DNA of 64,000 nucleotides from CBDESN01 sp965242495 (GTDB lineage Bacteria > Pseudomonadota > Alphaproteobacteria > MPNO01): the NCBI GenBank assembly GCA_965242495.1, contig OZ251446.1, forward strand, positions 3,162,001 to 3,226,000, read 5' to 3'. This document shows positions 35,532 through 43,845 of the stretch, piece after piece. Numbering within the stretch: position 1 is the stretch's first letter; the number at the start of each line of letters is the position of its first letter. The translations under genes were made by a program, and so were the position numbers. The notes beneath the pieces are model-generated. The model had not been told where the DNA came from. It did not search any database and saw nothing but the letters and a program-made list of their open reading frames with translations.

Positions 35532-36587
35532 TCAGGCGTTGCCGCGCGCCTCGCGGAACCAGCCCAGCCGGTCGTGCGCCGGCTTGTCGGAGAAGCTGAA
35601 CAGGAAGGCTTCGTCCTCGGCCTCATGCCGGTGCGGATACCAGGTGGGGACGACGAACACGTCGCGGGGTCCCCACGCCAGGATGCGGTCGCCGACGATC
35701 GTGCGCCCCGTCCCTTCGACCACGGCATAGACCCATGCCGCGGTGGACCGGTAGCTCTCGGTTCGCAGCCCCTTGGGGAGCAGCTGGACGTAGGTGCCGA
35801 TGGTGGGCATCGACGGCCCGCCGGTCGCCGGGTTGACGTACTCCATCTTGACGCCGTGATAGGGGTCGAGATCGCTTGCCTTGCCCAGCGTCTCGAGCGC
35901 CTCGCGCGCGCGCCGATAGGGGTAGTGGAATACCGGCGAATTGGCGGTGGGATAGGTCGAACCCATGGGAAGCATGTTGGCGCCGTAGCGCGCCATGTTG
36001 TCGCCCGGCGGGTTGCCGGCCGGGTGGATTTCCTCCGGGTAGGGCTCGGCGAACACCGGGCCCATATAGCGCACCATCGGAATGTCGAGCCCGTCCAGCC
36101 AGACCACCGGCTCGTCGCCTTCATGCCCGTGGTCGTGCCATACCCAGGACGGCGTGAGGATCAGGTCGCCCGGCTCCATATAGGCCTTCTCGCCGTTGAT
36201 GGCGGTATAGGCTTCGCGCCCCTCGATGATGAAGCGCAGCGCCGCCGGGCTGTGCCGGTGCGTCGCCGCGGTCTCGCCCGGCATGATCAGCTGGAGCCCG
36301 GCATAGAGCGCCTCGGTGATGCAGGACCGCCCCTGCATCGTCGGGTTCTCGAGCACCAGCACCCGGCGTTCGGCTTCCTCGGTGCTGATCAGGTCGGCGG
36401 ATTCCAGGAGCGAAGGCCGCAGCCCGTCATAGGACCAGAGATGCGGCGTCGCGTCGGAGACCGGCTCCTTGGCGAGCAGTTGGTGGAGCACCTCCCACAA
36501 CGGGGCCAGGTTCTGGCGCTTGATGCGCTCGTAATACGCCGCGCGCGCCTCGTTGGTTTCCGGCTTGCTGTCCATCGCTCTGCTCAT
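35532..36587 (-). CDS. Gentisate 1,2-dioxygenase
   Basis: A 351-residue bicupin ring-cleavage dioxygenase. The first cupin has THRHSPAALRF, with two iron ligands, and WVWHDHGHEG nearby, and VPTWYPHRHEAEDE marks the second cupin. It opens gentisate to maleylpyruvate. GGGAGGG stands just before the ATG at 36587. A glutathione S-transferase lies 86 bases upstream on the same strand, but it is of the YghU-like rather than the zeta maleylpyruvate-isomerase type, so the next pathway step is not clearly present. Confidence 0.92.
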   Translation of the reverse strand: MSRAMDSKPETNEARAAYYERIKRQNLAPLWEVLHQLLAKEPVSDATPHLWSYDGLRPSLLESADLISTEEAERRVLVLENPTMQGRSCITEALYAGLQLIMPGETAATHRHSPAALRFIIEGREAYTAINGEKAYMEPGDLILTPSWVWHDHGHEGDEPVVWLDGLDIPMVRYMGPVFAEPYPEEIHPAGNPPGDNMARYGANMLPMGSTYPTANSPVFHYPYRRAREALETLGKASDLDPYHGVKMEYVNPATGGPSMPTIGTYVQLLPKGLRTESYRSTAAWVYAVVEGTGRTIVGDRILAWGPRDVFVVPTWYPHRHEAEDEAFLFSFSDKPAHDRLGWFREARGNA

Positions 36588-36673
36588 GAATCCCTCCCGG
36601 GTGGACCGCCCGCATGCGCGGACCGTCGCGGTCCGGTCGTGTCCGCGGCCCAGTCATGTCGATGCCCGCCCGA

Positions 36674-37423
36674 TCATACCCCGGAATCGCTCCCGTTCGA
36701 TACGCCCTGGCGGGAGGCGGCGTTGCGGGCGCGCTCGGCGGCCGACGCCGCGGTCTGGTTGAACATCACCTTGCGCTCGTCGTCGCCGGGCGGCCCGCGC
36801 CGGCGCAGCTCCTTGCCCAGATCGACGCCCGCCCGAACGGCGGGGCGTTGCTTCACCGCCTCGCGCCAGCGCGACAGGTTGGGGAACTCGTCGAGCGGCT
36901 GCCCCAGCGGCTTGGCGATCAGCACCCAGGGCCAGCTCGCCATGTCGGCGATCGAATACGCGCCGAGAATGTAGTCGCGCCCTTCGAGCCGCCGCTCCAG
37001 GACGCCGAGGCAGCGATTGTACTCGTCGGCGTAGCGCCGGCGCGCGTATGCCTCCTCGCCCGGCGCGTAATTGACGAAATGGCTGATCTGTCCGGCCATC
37101 GGCCCCAGATTGCCGACCTGCCAGAACAGCCATTCGTGCAGCTCCTTGCGGCCGCGCGCGTCCTTTGGCGCGAAGCGGCCCGTCTTCTCGGCGAGATACA
37201 GCAGGATGGCACCCGATTCGAAGATCGGCAGCGGGCCGCCCCCGGCGTCGCGATCGACGATCGCCGGCATCCGGTTGTTGGGGCTGATGGCCAGGAAGTC
37301 GGGATCGAACTGCTCGCCGTGGCCGATATTCACCGGAGTCATCCGATAGGGAAGGCCGCATTCCTCCAGCATGATGGCGACCTTCCAGCCGTTCGGCGTC
37401 GGCCAGTAGTAGAAATCGATCAT
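36674..37423 (-). CDS. Glutathione S-transferase (YghU/Nu-class-like)
   Basis: A 249-residue thioredoxin-fold transferase. YYWPTPNGWKVAIMLEE places the TPNG motif of the YghU/YfcG group at the glutathione site, and ESGAILLYLAEK completes the N-terminal domain. Such enzymes reduce disulfides or peroxides with glutathione. The ATG at 37423 overlaps the DUF1513 stop (ATGA), so it is translated with the iron-cluster operon. The last 40 residues are rich in alanine and serine. Confidence 0.9.
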   Translation of the reverse strand: MIDFYYWPTPNGWKVAIMLEECGLPYRMTPVNIGHGEQFDPDFLAISPNNRMPAIVDRDAGGGPLPIFESGAILLYLAEKTGRFAPKDARGRKELHEWLFWQVGNLGPMAGQISHFVNYAPGEEAYARRRYADEYNRCLGVLERRLEGRDYILGAYSIADMASWPWVLIAKPLGQPLDEFPNLSRWREAVKQRPAVRAGVDLGKELRRRGPPGDDERKVMFNQTAASAAERARNAASRQGVSNGSDSGV

Positions 37424-38601
37424 CCTGCGCTACTCCCTGCCGGCGGGACCGCGGCGGCGACCAGATGGTTGTCCCAGCGGCGGGTTCCGAAGGAGGCGAT
37501 CCTAAGCGGTTTCACCCGGTTCGACCATACGTCGATGACGAACACGCCGCCACGCCCGCTGCTGGCCAGGATTTCTCCCGGCCGCGCGCCCGGCGCGACG
37601 CCGCTGCCGTCGGGAACCGGCAGGGCGGAGAGGAAGGCTCCGTCGGCGTCCCACAGGGTCACCAGATGGCCGCGCGGGGCCGAGACCGCGATCGTCCGGC
37701 CGCCGGGGTCGAAGCAGACGCCGCCGCAATACCGCTTCATCGCGCGCAGGATGCCGGCGGGCGCCTCGAGGAGGCGCAGCGGGCCGCGGCGGGATCCTCC
37801 GCCGGCCGCGGGCGCCGCGCGATGCAGGGCGACCAGCGGCGTCAGGTCGCCTGCCGGCCCTTCGTACTGCATGGCCGCCGCGACCGTGTCGTCGTCGCCG
37901 ACCGCGAGGTGACGGATGCTCAGCCGATGCAGGCCGGGGTCGAGCCGGCATTCCTGCAACAGCTTGCCGCTCCGCCGGTCGACATAGCAGAGCGACGGCG
38001 CCATGGTCGGCAGGTTGAGCTTGACGCGCGGCAGATCCGGCCGCGTCAGGATGCCGCCATTGGCGACGACGAACGTCTCGCCGTCGGCGAGCAGCCGCAC
38101 GTCGTGCGGGCCGACGCCGTGCGAAGGGAACTCGCCGAGGCGCGCGTAGCCGTCCGCCGCATCGTAGACGCCGATGACGCCGCGCGCGCCCTCGAAGTCG
38201 TTTTCGCTGGCGTAGAGCAGGTGCCCGTCGCGGGCGAACACGCCATGGCCGTAGAAGTGGCGGTCGGCGGGCGGCGCGAAGCGGCGCGCGCCGATGCCGC
38301 GCGTCGGATCGATCGCGAGCGCGAAGCGGCCCGGCCGGCGCCCGAACAGCACCGCGGCGCGCCCGTCGGGACGAACGGCGAAGGAATGCCCGCGCGCCGG
38401 CGACGGAAGGTCGAGGACGGGCGCGCCGGATGCCGAAAACCCGCCGACGCGATAGCCGCCGCCGGTGACGACGCAGGCGCCGAGATAGAGCCGCGCGTCG
38501 GATCGATCGCGAGCGCGAAGCGGCGACGGCGCGGCCGCCCCGGCGGCGGCGCCCGCGAGCAGCCGGAGCAGCTCCCTCCGGTCAATCGCCGTCGAGCGCA
38601 T
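37420..38601 (-). CDS. DUF1513-family beta-propeller-like periplasmic protein
   Basis: A 393-residue protein with a Tat-like signal (DRRELLRLLAGAAAGAA) and repeated short beta-blade segments, typical of DUF1513. The family occurs beside imelysin and di-heme proteins in iron-uptake loci; its own function is unknown. It follows the imelysin gene with a 20-base overlap and precedes the GST with an ATGA overlap. A 35-base exact repeat lies within it, in two different frames, noted separately. The N-terminus near the second copy may therefore be altered. Confidence 0.8.
   Translation of the reverse strand: MRSTAIDRRELLRLLAGAAAGAAAPSPLRARDRSDARLYLGACVVTGGGYRVGGFSASGAPVLDLPSPARGHSFAVRPDGRAAVLFGRRPGRFALAIDPTRGIGARRFAPPADRHFYGHGVFARDGHLLYASENDFEGARGVIGVYDAADGYARLGEFPSHGVGPHDVRLLADGETFVVANGGILTRPDLPRVKLNLPTMAPSLCYVDRRSGKLLQECRLDPGLHRLSIRHLAVGDDDTVAAAMQYEGPAGDLTPLVALHRAAPAAGGGSRRGPLRLLEAPAGILRAMKRYCGGVCFDPGGRTIAVSAPRGHLVTLWDADGAFLSALPVPDGSGVAPGARPGEILASSGRGGVFVIDVWSNRVKPLRIASFGTRRWDNHLVAAAVPPAGSSAG
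38296..38524. repeat. Two exact 35-bp direct copies inside the DUF1513 gene
   Basis: The 35 bases at 38296-38330 recur exactly at 38490-38524; both copies contain CGTCGGATCGATCGCGAGCG. The offset is 194 bases, so the copies are read in different frames. Chance identity of this length is very unlikely; duplication, gene conversion or an assembly error could produce it. Confidence 0.8.
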
Positions 38602-39694
38602 TGAACCCGACCGCGAGCGTGAGCGCCGGCGCCAACCGGTCGCGGACGATCTGCCGCAGGGCGCGAACCTGGATCGTCAGTTTCTCCGCCTTCGGCCGCA
38701 GCGACGGGTCGGTCGCGGCGTCCTCCAGGGGACGGCCGATTGATCGCGCCGTGGCCAGGGTGAGTCGAAACGCCTTGCGCATCAGCCGGTCGAGCTTCGG
38801 GTCGGCGCGTTCCGCGAGGTCGCCGAGCCCCGGCCCGTCCTCGCCACGATAGAGCGCCTGCAGCGCCTCGAGGTTGCCGACGACGTTGCGCAGCGAACGG
38901 CCGCTCCGACGGGATTCGGCCAAATGAGGCCGAGCCGCCCGAACGGCGTCGCCGAGGACCGGCTTCAACTTCACGTCGGCGACGAACTGCAGGCCGTCGT
39001 GCAGGCTCTTGAAGAAGGCGAGCGTCGCCTCGCGATGGTCCTGGAAGTACCCGTTCTCCGGTCCGGGGCGCGTCAGGGTCCGGGCGAACGGATCGTCGCC
39101 GCCTTGCCAGTCGGCGATGATCCCGGCGGCCATGTCGCGCATGTTCCCGGCTGCCGCTCGGAGCAGGCCGCGGGCCATCGCGTTCGCCGCGGTGCGGACG
39201 TCGAGACGATCCTCGTCGTACAGGAGGACTTCCGCCGCCAGCAGACCCTGAACCGCGACGTTGGCGCGGCCGATGCGGGATGGCGACAGGGCGGCTTCGT
39301 CGCCGGCGGCGATGAGCGCGCGCACGGAGTCGAGCGCCTTGCCGCGCGCCTGCGGCCAGAAGTGGAAGCGATGGCCGCGCATGAACGACTCGACCGGGCC
39401 GAAGCGCAGATGCCGCACTCCCATCCAGGCGTCCATCGCGTCGTGGAAACGCGCTCTCGCGCGGGCGCGGTCGGCTTCGCCGTCGGCGGCGTGGAACCGC
39501 TCGACCGCGGTCGCGAACGCTTCCGTCGCCGCCGCTAGGCGCGCATAGCGCGGCAGGACATGGCTCTGGACCAGCGCCGCATTGACGCGCGCGTATCCCG
39601 CCTCCCCGATCGGCGCCCCGTCGGCCGCGGCCGCGGTGCCCGGCGAGATCAGCATGATCAGGGCCGCCGCCCGAACGCTGCGATTCACCGCCAT
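38582..39694 (-). CDS. Imelysin-family (peptidase M75-like) periplasmic protein
   Basis: A 370-residue exported protein with an N-terminal signal (AALIMLISPGTAAAA) and an imelysin helical fold. VESFMRGHRFHFWP lies at the expected GxHxxE-type site, but the motif order is not canonical, so iron binding is less certain than for the second imelysin at 42583. It lies between the di-heme oxidoreductase (eleven bases upstream) and DUF1513 (overlap), an arrangement known from iron-regulated loci. The ATG at 39694 is chosen because the signal peptide follows directly. Confidence 0.85.
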   Translation of the reverse strand: MAVNRSVRAAALIMLISPGTAAAADGAPIGEAGYARVNAALVQSHVLPRYARLAAATEAFATAVERFHAADGEADRARARARFHDAMDAWMGVRHLRFGPVESFMRGHRFHFWPQARGKALDSVRALIAAGDEAALSPSRIGRANVAVQGLLAAEVLLYDEDRLDVRTAANAMARGLLRAAAGNMRDMAAGIIADWQGGDDPFARTLTRPGPENGYFQDHREATLAFFKSLHDGLQFVADVKLKPVLGDAVRAARPHLAESRRSGRSLRNVVGNLEALQALYRGEDGPGLGDLAERADPKLDRLMRKAFRLTLATARSIGRPLEDAATDPSLRPKAEKLTIQVRALRQIVRDRLAPALTLAVGFNALDGD

Positions 39695-39705
39695 CCTCTC
39701 CTCCT

Positions 39706-41193
39706 TCAAAGCGAGCGCAGGAACGCCAGCAGCGCCGCGCGTTCGTCCCGCGTCATGTCGACGACCCGCCGCTTCGCCGTCTCCGCTTCGCCGCCGTGCC
39801 ACAGGACCGCTTCCAGAAGCGTGCGCGCGCGCCCGTCATGCAGGAACGAGGCGCGTTCGTTTACGGTCTTGGCGAGGCCGATGCCCCAGAGCGGCGGCGT
39901 GCGCCATTCGCGGCCGGTGGCGTCGCCCTCCGGCCGATGGTCGGCCAGCCCCTCGCCCATGTCGTGCAGCAGAAGATCGGTATACGGCCAGATCAGCTGG
40001 AAGGACTGCTCCTCGCCGACGGACGCCCGTGCGGTCACGAATTTCGGCGTGTGGCAGCCCGTGCAGCCCGATTCGTAGAACAGGCGTTTGCCTTCCAGCA
40101 CCTGCGGGTCGTCGACCCCGCGTCGGGCCGGGACGCCGAGATTGCGGCTGTAGAAGACGAGCAGGTCGAACATCGCGCTGCTCGCCTCGGTTCCGTCCGC
40201 CGCCGTCGCGCCGCCGTGCGGCGCGGTCCGGCAGATCCGCTGCGCCGCCGTGCAGTCGCCGTAGGGGCTCGGGTAGAGCGGCGTGGAGATGCCGACGTCG
40301 CCGCGGAAGGCGCTCGCCGCCTGCTGCGCCACGGTCGGCTGCCCGGCCTTCCAGCCGAATCGTCCGAGCATCGCCTTGCCGTGTTCGTCGCTCCACACGT
40401 AGTTCGCCCGCCCGGAGATGCCGTCGTCGTCGCGGTCGTCGGGATCGGCGCCGGCGAGGATGTCGGCTTGCGGGATGGCTTCGAGCAGGCCCATGCCGAT
40501 GACCGGCGGGGCGACGCGCGGCGACAACATCGTCCCGGGATGGAGCGGTCCGTAGCCGAGACCGGCGACGCCGTAGCTGGGCGCGCGCAGGCGCGCCGTC
40601 TCGCCGTCGGCCAGGGCGACGGTCGTCTCCCGCCAAGCGATCGTCATTTCCCCCTCCGCCGCCACTCCCTGGATCGAGAAGTTCTGGATCTGCGTCCCGT
40701 AGCTCGGTTCCGGGATGACCGCGCTTCGGCGCGTTCGCAGCGCCGCCCGGTCGGCCGCGTTCTGCGGCGGGATCGAGAGGCGCAGGAACATCGATTCGGC
40801 GCGCTCGCCTCGGGCCGGCGGATGGCCGCGACCGTCCTTGACGTGGCAACGCTGGCACGAACGCGCGTTGAACAGCGGGCCGAGGCCGTCGGAGGACGTG
40901 GTCGAGCTCGGCGCCGACACCCAGACCTTGCGGAAGATACCGTCGCCGACCCTGAAGTCGAGCTGGCGTTCGAACCGCATGTTCGCGGACGGGTGCGAGA
41001 AGGCGTCCCGGTTGGGCGTCTTGAACGTCGTCGCTGCGCCGCCGGGCCGGCGCTCGTAGCGTTCGACGCGCGAAAAATCCTGCGTAGGGCGGGTTGCCGC
41101 GGCCGCGCGCGCGCGCTCGCCGCCGGGTTCCGCAGCGAGCCGGGGAACGGCTGCCGCGAGCAGGGCCCCGGCGACGGCGAGCGACCGGATCAT
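39706..41193 (-). CDS. Di-heme oxidoreductase (DUF1111, c-type cytochrome)
   Basis: About 495 residues with a signal sequence (SLAVAGALLAAAV) and two heme c sites, CQRCH and CTGCH. The layout is that of the DUF1111 di-heme oxidoreductase family, related to MauG/cytochrome c peroxidases. These proteins travel with imelysins in iron-uptake loci, perhaps oxidising ferrous iron in the periplasm; that role is inferred. Starts at 41193, 41247 or 41286 are possible; the first places the signal peptide at the N-terminus. It is the first gene of the leftward arm of the divergent iron cluster. Confidence 0.85.
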   Translation of the reverse strand: MIRSLAVAGALLAAAVPRLAAEPGGERARAAAATRPTQDFSRVERYERRPGGAATTFKTPNRDAFSHPSANMRFERQLDFRVGDGIFRKVWVSAPSSTTSSDGLGPLFNARSCQRCHVKDGRGHPPARGERAESMFLRLSIPPQNAADRAALRTRRSAVIPEPSYGTQIQNFSIQGVAAEGEMTIAWRETTVALADGETARLRAPSYGVAGLGYGPLHPGTMLSPRVAPPVIGMGLLEAIPQADILAGADPDDRDDDGISGRANYVWSDEHGKAMLGRFGWKAGQPTVAQQAASAFRGDVGISTPLYPSPYGDCTAAQRICRTAPHGGATAADGTEASSAMFDLLVFYSRNLGVPARRGVDDPQVLEGKRLFYESGCTGCHTPKFVTARASVGEEQSFQLIWPYTDLLLHDMGEGLADHRPEGDATGREWRTPPLWGIGLAKTVNERASFLHDGRARTLLEAVLWHGGEAETAKRRVVDMTRDERAALLAFLRSL

Positions 41194-41301
41194 GCCGTGA
41201 TTCGAGTTGCGCGGGCGCGCCCGGCGGGTCGCTTCAGAATGGGACATGTCGCTGTCGACCGCCACCTGAAAGAAAAGATTTGCCAATGAGACATATTTTT
41301 A

Positions 41302-41330
41302 TTGACAATGCAAATCATTCTCAGTTATGG
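41302..41330 (+). promoter_or_regulatory. Promoter with overlapping Fur-like box
   Basis: TTGACA at 41302-41307, a 17-base spacer and TTATGG at 41325-41330 form a good promoter for the porin gene. The spacer contains AATGCAAATCATTCTCA, which on the other strand reads TGAGAATGATTTGCATT, close to the Fur consensus of GATAAT-type hexamers. Iron-bound Fur would block both hexamers. The site also lies about 110 bases from the divergent di-heme gene. Confidence 0.65.
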
Positions 41331-41380
41331 TCCGAACCGTCCACGCAGAATGGCGTGCGGAAACGCAGGAAGGAATCGAC

Positions 41381-41401
41381 ATGGAAGGAATCGACCGATG
41401 A
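41381..41401 (+). CDS. Six-codon leader ORF (MEGIDR) coupled to the porin gene
   Basis: ATG at 41381 is followed by five codons and a TGA that overlaps the porin ATG at 41398 (ATGA). The 13-base sequence GGAAGGAATCGAC occurs twice, at 41368-41380 before this ATG and at 41383-41395 before the porin ATG, so the ribosome-binding region has been duplicated. Translation is possible but unproven. Confidence 0.35.
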   Translation: MEGIDR

Positions 41402-42558
41402 AGCCGAGAGCCTTGATCGCCGCGGGCTTCATGGCCTTCGTCTGGCACGCGCCCGCGGCGGCGCAGGCGTCGATCGAAGAACGCATGTCCGCCATGGAGC
41501 AGCGCATACAGTATCTGGAGCGGCGGGTCGCGGACCAGGACAAGGTGATCGTCGAAAAGGATCGCCGGATCGCCGAGCTGGCCGGCCAGGAGGACGCCTG
41601 GTTCAAGTCCATGGAGATCGGCGGCGTCGTGGAGGTCGAAGCGGCCCGCGAAACCGACTACGAAGGCGAGACCAGCATGAGCGCCGACGTGTCGACGGTC
41701 GAGCTCGGGATCGCCGCCCAGATCCACGATTGGGTGGCCGCCGAAGCGGTCCTGCTCTACGAAGGGGACGACACCGACAACAAGCTGGAGGTCGACGAGG
41801 CCTTCGTCGCGGTCGCCCCGCCGGAGGGGTCCTGGTCGCTCACCGCGGGGCAGCACGTCGTTCCGTTCGGCGTCTTCGACACCAACCTGATTTCCGACCC
41901 GCTGACGCTCGAGATCGGCGAGGCGACCGAGACCGCCGTGACCTTCGGCGGCGAGTCCGGCGGGTTTCACGCCGCCGTCTTCGCCTTCGACGGCGACAAC
42001 AGGCGAGGCGACAAGGACCGCCTCACCGGCTACGGCGCCGCCTTGGGCTATTCGATGGAGGGCGAGGAGTCCGGTTGGGGAGTCAACCTGTCCTATATCA
42101 ACGACATCGGCGACGCCAACAGCCTCGGCGACGCGATCGCCGACGGCAACGGCGGGAACGTCGCCGACCACGTGGCGGGCTGGGCCGCGAGCTTCGGCCT
42201 GGGCTATGGCGACGTGTCGCTGATCGGCGAGTATGTGGCCGCCCTGGACGAGTTCCAGCCGGGTGAAGTCGCGTTCGGCGACGGCGGCGCCCAGCCGTCG
42301 GCCTGGACGGTCGAGGCGGCGCACGAGTTCGACTTCGCCGGCCGCGCCGCCGTGGCCGCCGCGAGCTACCAGCGGTCCAACGACTCGCTCGCCTTGGAAC
42401 TGCCCAGGACGCGCCTCCTCGCCGGGGTCTCGGTCGAGATGGTCGAGGGCGTCGCCTTGTCGTTCGAATGGGCGCGCGACGACGATTACGAGACGGCGGA
42501 CGGCGGGACCGGCGAAAGCGCCGACGTCTTCACCCTCAAGCTCGCCGCCGAGTTCTAA
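41398..42558 (+). CDS. LbtU-family outer-membrane porin
   Basis: A 386-residue outer-membrane protein with a signal peptide ending near AAAQA, an N-terminal coiled coil (residues 24-62, MEQRIQYLERR type), and a beta-barrel with alternating aromatic/acidic strands ending in a C-terminal phenylalanine. It resembles LbtU-type siderophore porins, which do not depend on TonB. AAGGAA stands eight bases before the ATG at 41398. It is followed by an imelysin gene, and the Fur-like box upstream implies induction under iron limitation. Confidence 0.8.
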   Translation: MKPRALIAAGFMAFVWHAPAAAQASIEERMSAMEQRIQYLERRVADQDKVIVEKDRRIAELAGQEDAWFKSMEIGGVVEVEAARETDYEGETSMSADVSTVELGIAAQIHDWVAAEAVLLYEGDDTDNKLEVDEAFVAVAPPEGSWSLTAGQHVVPFGVFDTNLISDPLTLEIGEATETAVTFGGESGGFHAAVFAFDGDNRRGDKDRLTGYGAALGYSMEGEESGWGVNLSYINDIGDANSLGDAIADGNGGNVADHVAGWAASFGLGYGDVSLIGEYVAALDEFQPGEVAFGDGGAQPSAWTVEAAHEFDFAGRAAVAAASYQRSNDSLALELPRTRLLAGVSVEMVEGVALSFEWARDDDYETADGGTGESADVFTLKLAAEF

Positions 42559-42582
42559 CCACCGCACAGGGGAGATACCGCA

Positions 42583-43845
42583 ATGAAGAGACTCGTCACC
42601 GCCGCAATGGCGCTGTCGATCCTGTCGGCGCCGGCGTTCGCCGCGCCGCAGAAACGCGACGTGCTGTCGCACTACGCCGCGATGGCGCACGCCAAGTACG
42701 AAGACTCGCTCGTCGCCGCGCGCGGCCTGCAGCAGGCCGTCGATCGGTTGATCGCGGCGCCGAACGAGAAGAATCTGGCCGCGGCGCGCACGGCGTGGAC
42801 CGCGGCGCGCGTTCCCTACCAGCAGAGCGAGGTCTATCGCTTCGGCAACGCGATCGTCGACGACTGGGAGGGCAAGGTGAACGCCTGGCCGCTCGACGAA
42901 GGCCTGATCGACTACGTCGCGGCGAGCTACGGCGCGGAATCGGAGGAGAATCCGGCCTACCGGGCCAACGTCGTCGCGAGCCCCAGCTTTCCCTTTTCCG
43001 GCAAGACCGTCGACGCGCGCCGCATCACCAAGGCTCTGCTCGCCGACACGCTGCACGAACTGGGCGGCGTCGAGGCGAACGTCGCCACCGGCTACCACGC
43101 GGTCGAGTTCCTCCTCTGGGGCCAGGATCTGAACGGCGCCGGCCCGGGCGCCGGCAACCGCCCGGCGAGCGACTTCGATCCGGCCAACTGCTCCTGGGGG
43201 AATTGCGACCGGCGCGCGGCCTATCTGAAGGTCGCCACCGACCTCCTGATCGACGATCTGGCCTGGATGACCGCCCAATGGGCGCCCGGCGGCGGTGCTC
43301 GCGAAGGGTTGGTCGGGGGCGACGTCGCGAAGGGCCTCGCCGCGATCCTCACCGGCATGGGCAGCCTGTCCTACGGCGAGCTCGCCGGCGAGCGCATGAA
43401 GCTCGGCCTGCTGCTGCACGACCCCGAGGAGGAGCACGACTGCTTCAGCGACAACACGCACTACTCGCACTATTACGACGCGCTCGGCATCCGCAACGTC
43501 TATCTCGGCGAGTACCGGCGCATCGACGGCAGGATGGTGAAAGGGCCGAGCCTCTCCGGCCTCGCCGCCGCGGCCTCGGCCGAAGCCGACAGGGAGTTGC
43601 GCGGCCGGCTGGACGCCACCATGGCGGCCATGGACGCGATCGTGGAGAGCGCGGAGGGCGGCGAAGCCTACGATCAGATGATCGGCGAGGGCAACGAGGC
43701 GGGCAACGCCCGGGTGCAGGCGGCCATCGACGCCTTGACCGCGCAGACCCGCGCCATCGAGAAGGTCGTCGCTGTCCTCCGGCTGGCCTCGATCGAGTTC
43801 GAAGGTTCGGACAGCCTCGACGATCCCGAGGCGGTGTTCAAATAG
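42583..43845 (+). CDS. Imelysin-family iron-regulated protein
   Basis: A 420-residue exported protein with a clear signal peptide (AMALSILSAPAFA). The motif GYHAVEFLLWGQD carries the conserved GxHxxE of imelysins, the proposed metal site. Imelysins such as ICMP/IrpA are thought to bind iron or heme in the periplasm. It lies 24 bases after the porin gene, in the same Fur-controlled unit. It differs substantially from the imelysin on the other arm (38582-39694), so the two are old paralogs. It overlaps the convergent CoA-transferase gene by eight bases. Confidence 0.92.
   Translation: MKRLVTAAMALSILSAPAFAAPQKRDVLSHYAAMAHAKYEDSLVAARGLQQAVDRLIAAPNEKNLAAARTAWTAARVPYQQSEVYRFGNAIVDDWEGKVNAWPLDEGLIDYVAASYGAESEENPAYRANVVASPSFPFSGKTVDARRITKALLADTLHELGGVEANVATGYHAVEFLLWGQDLNGAGPGAGNRPASDFDPANCSWGNCDRRAAYLKVATDLLIDDLAWMTAQWAPGGGAREGLVGGDVAKGLAAILTGMGSLSYGELAGERMKLGLLLHDPEEEHDCFSDNTHYSHYYDALGIRNVYLGEYRRIDGRMVKGPSLSGLAAAASAEADRELRGRLDATMAAMDAIVESAEGGEAYDQMIGEGNEAGNARVQAAIDALTAQTRAIEKVVAVLRLASIEFEGSDSLDDPEAVFK

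Noticed and set aside
36674..37423. Maleylpyruvate isomerase beside gentisate dioxygenase
   Set aside because: The motif TPNGWKV and the total length match the YghU/YfcG group; the zeta-class serine/arginine motif is absent.
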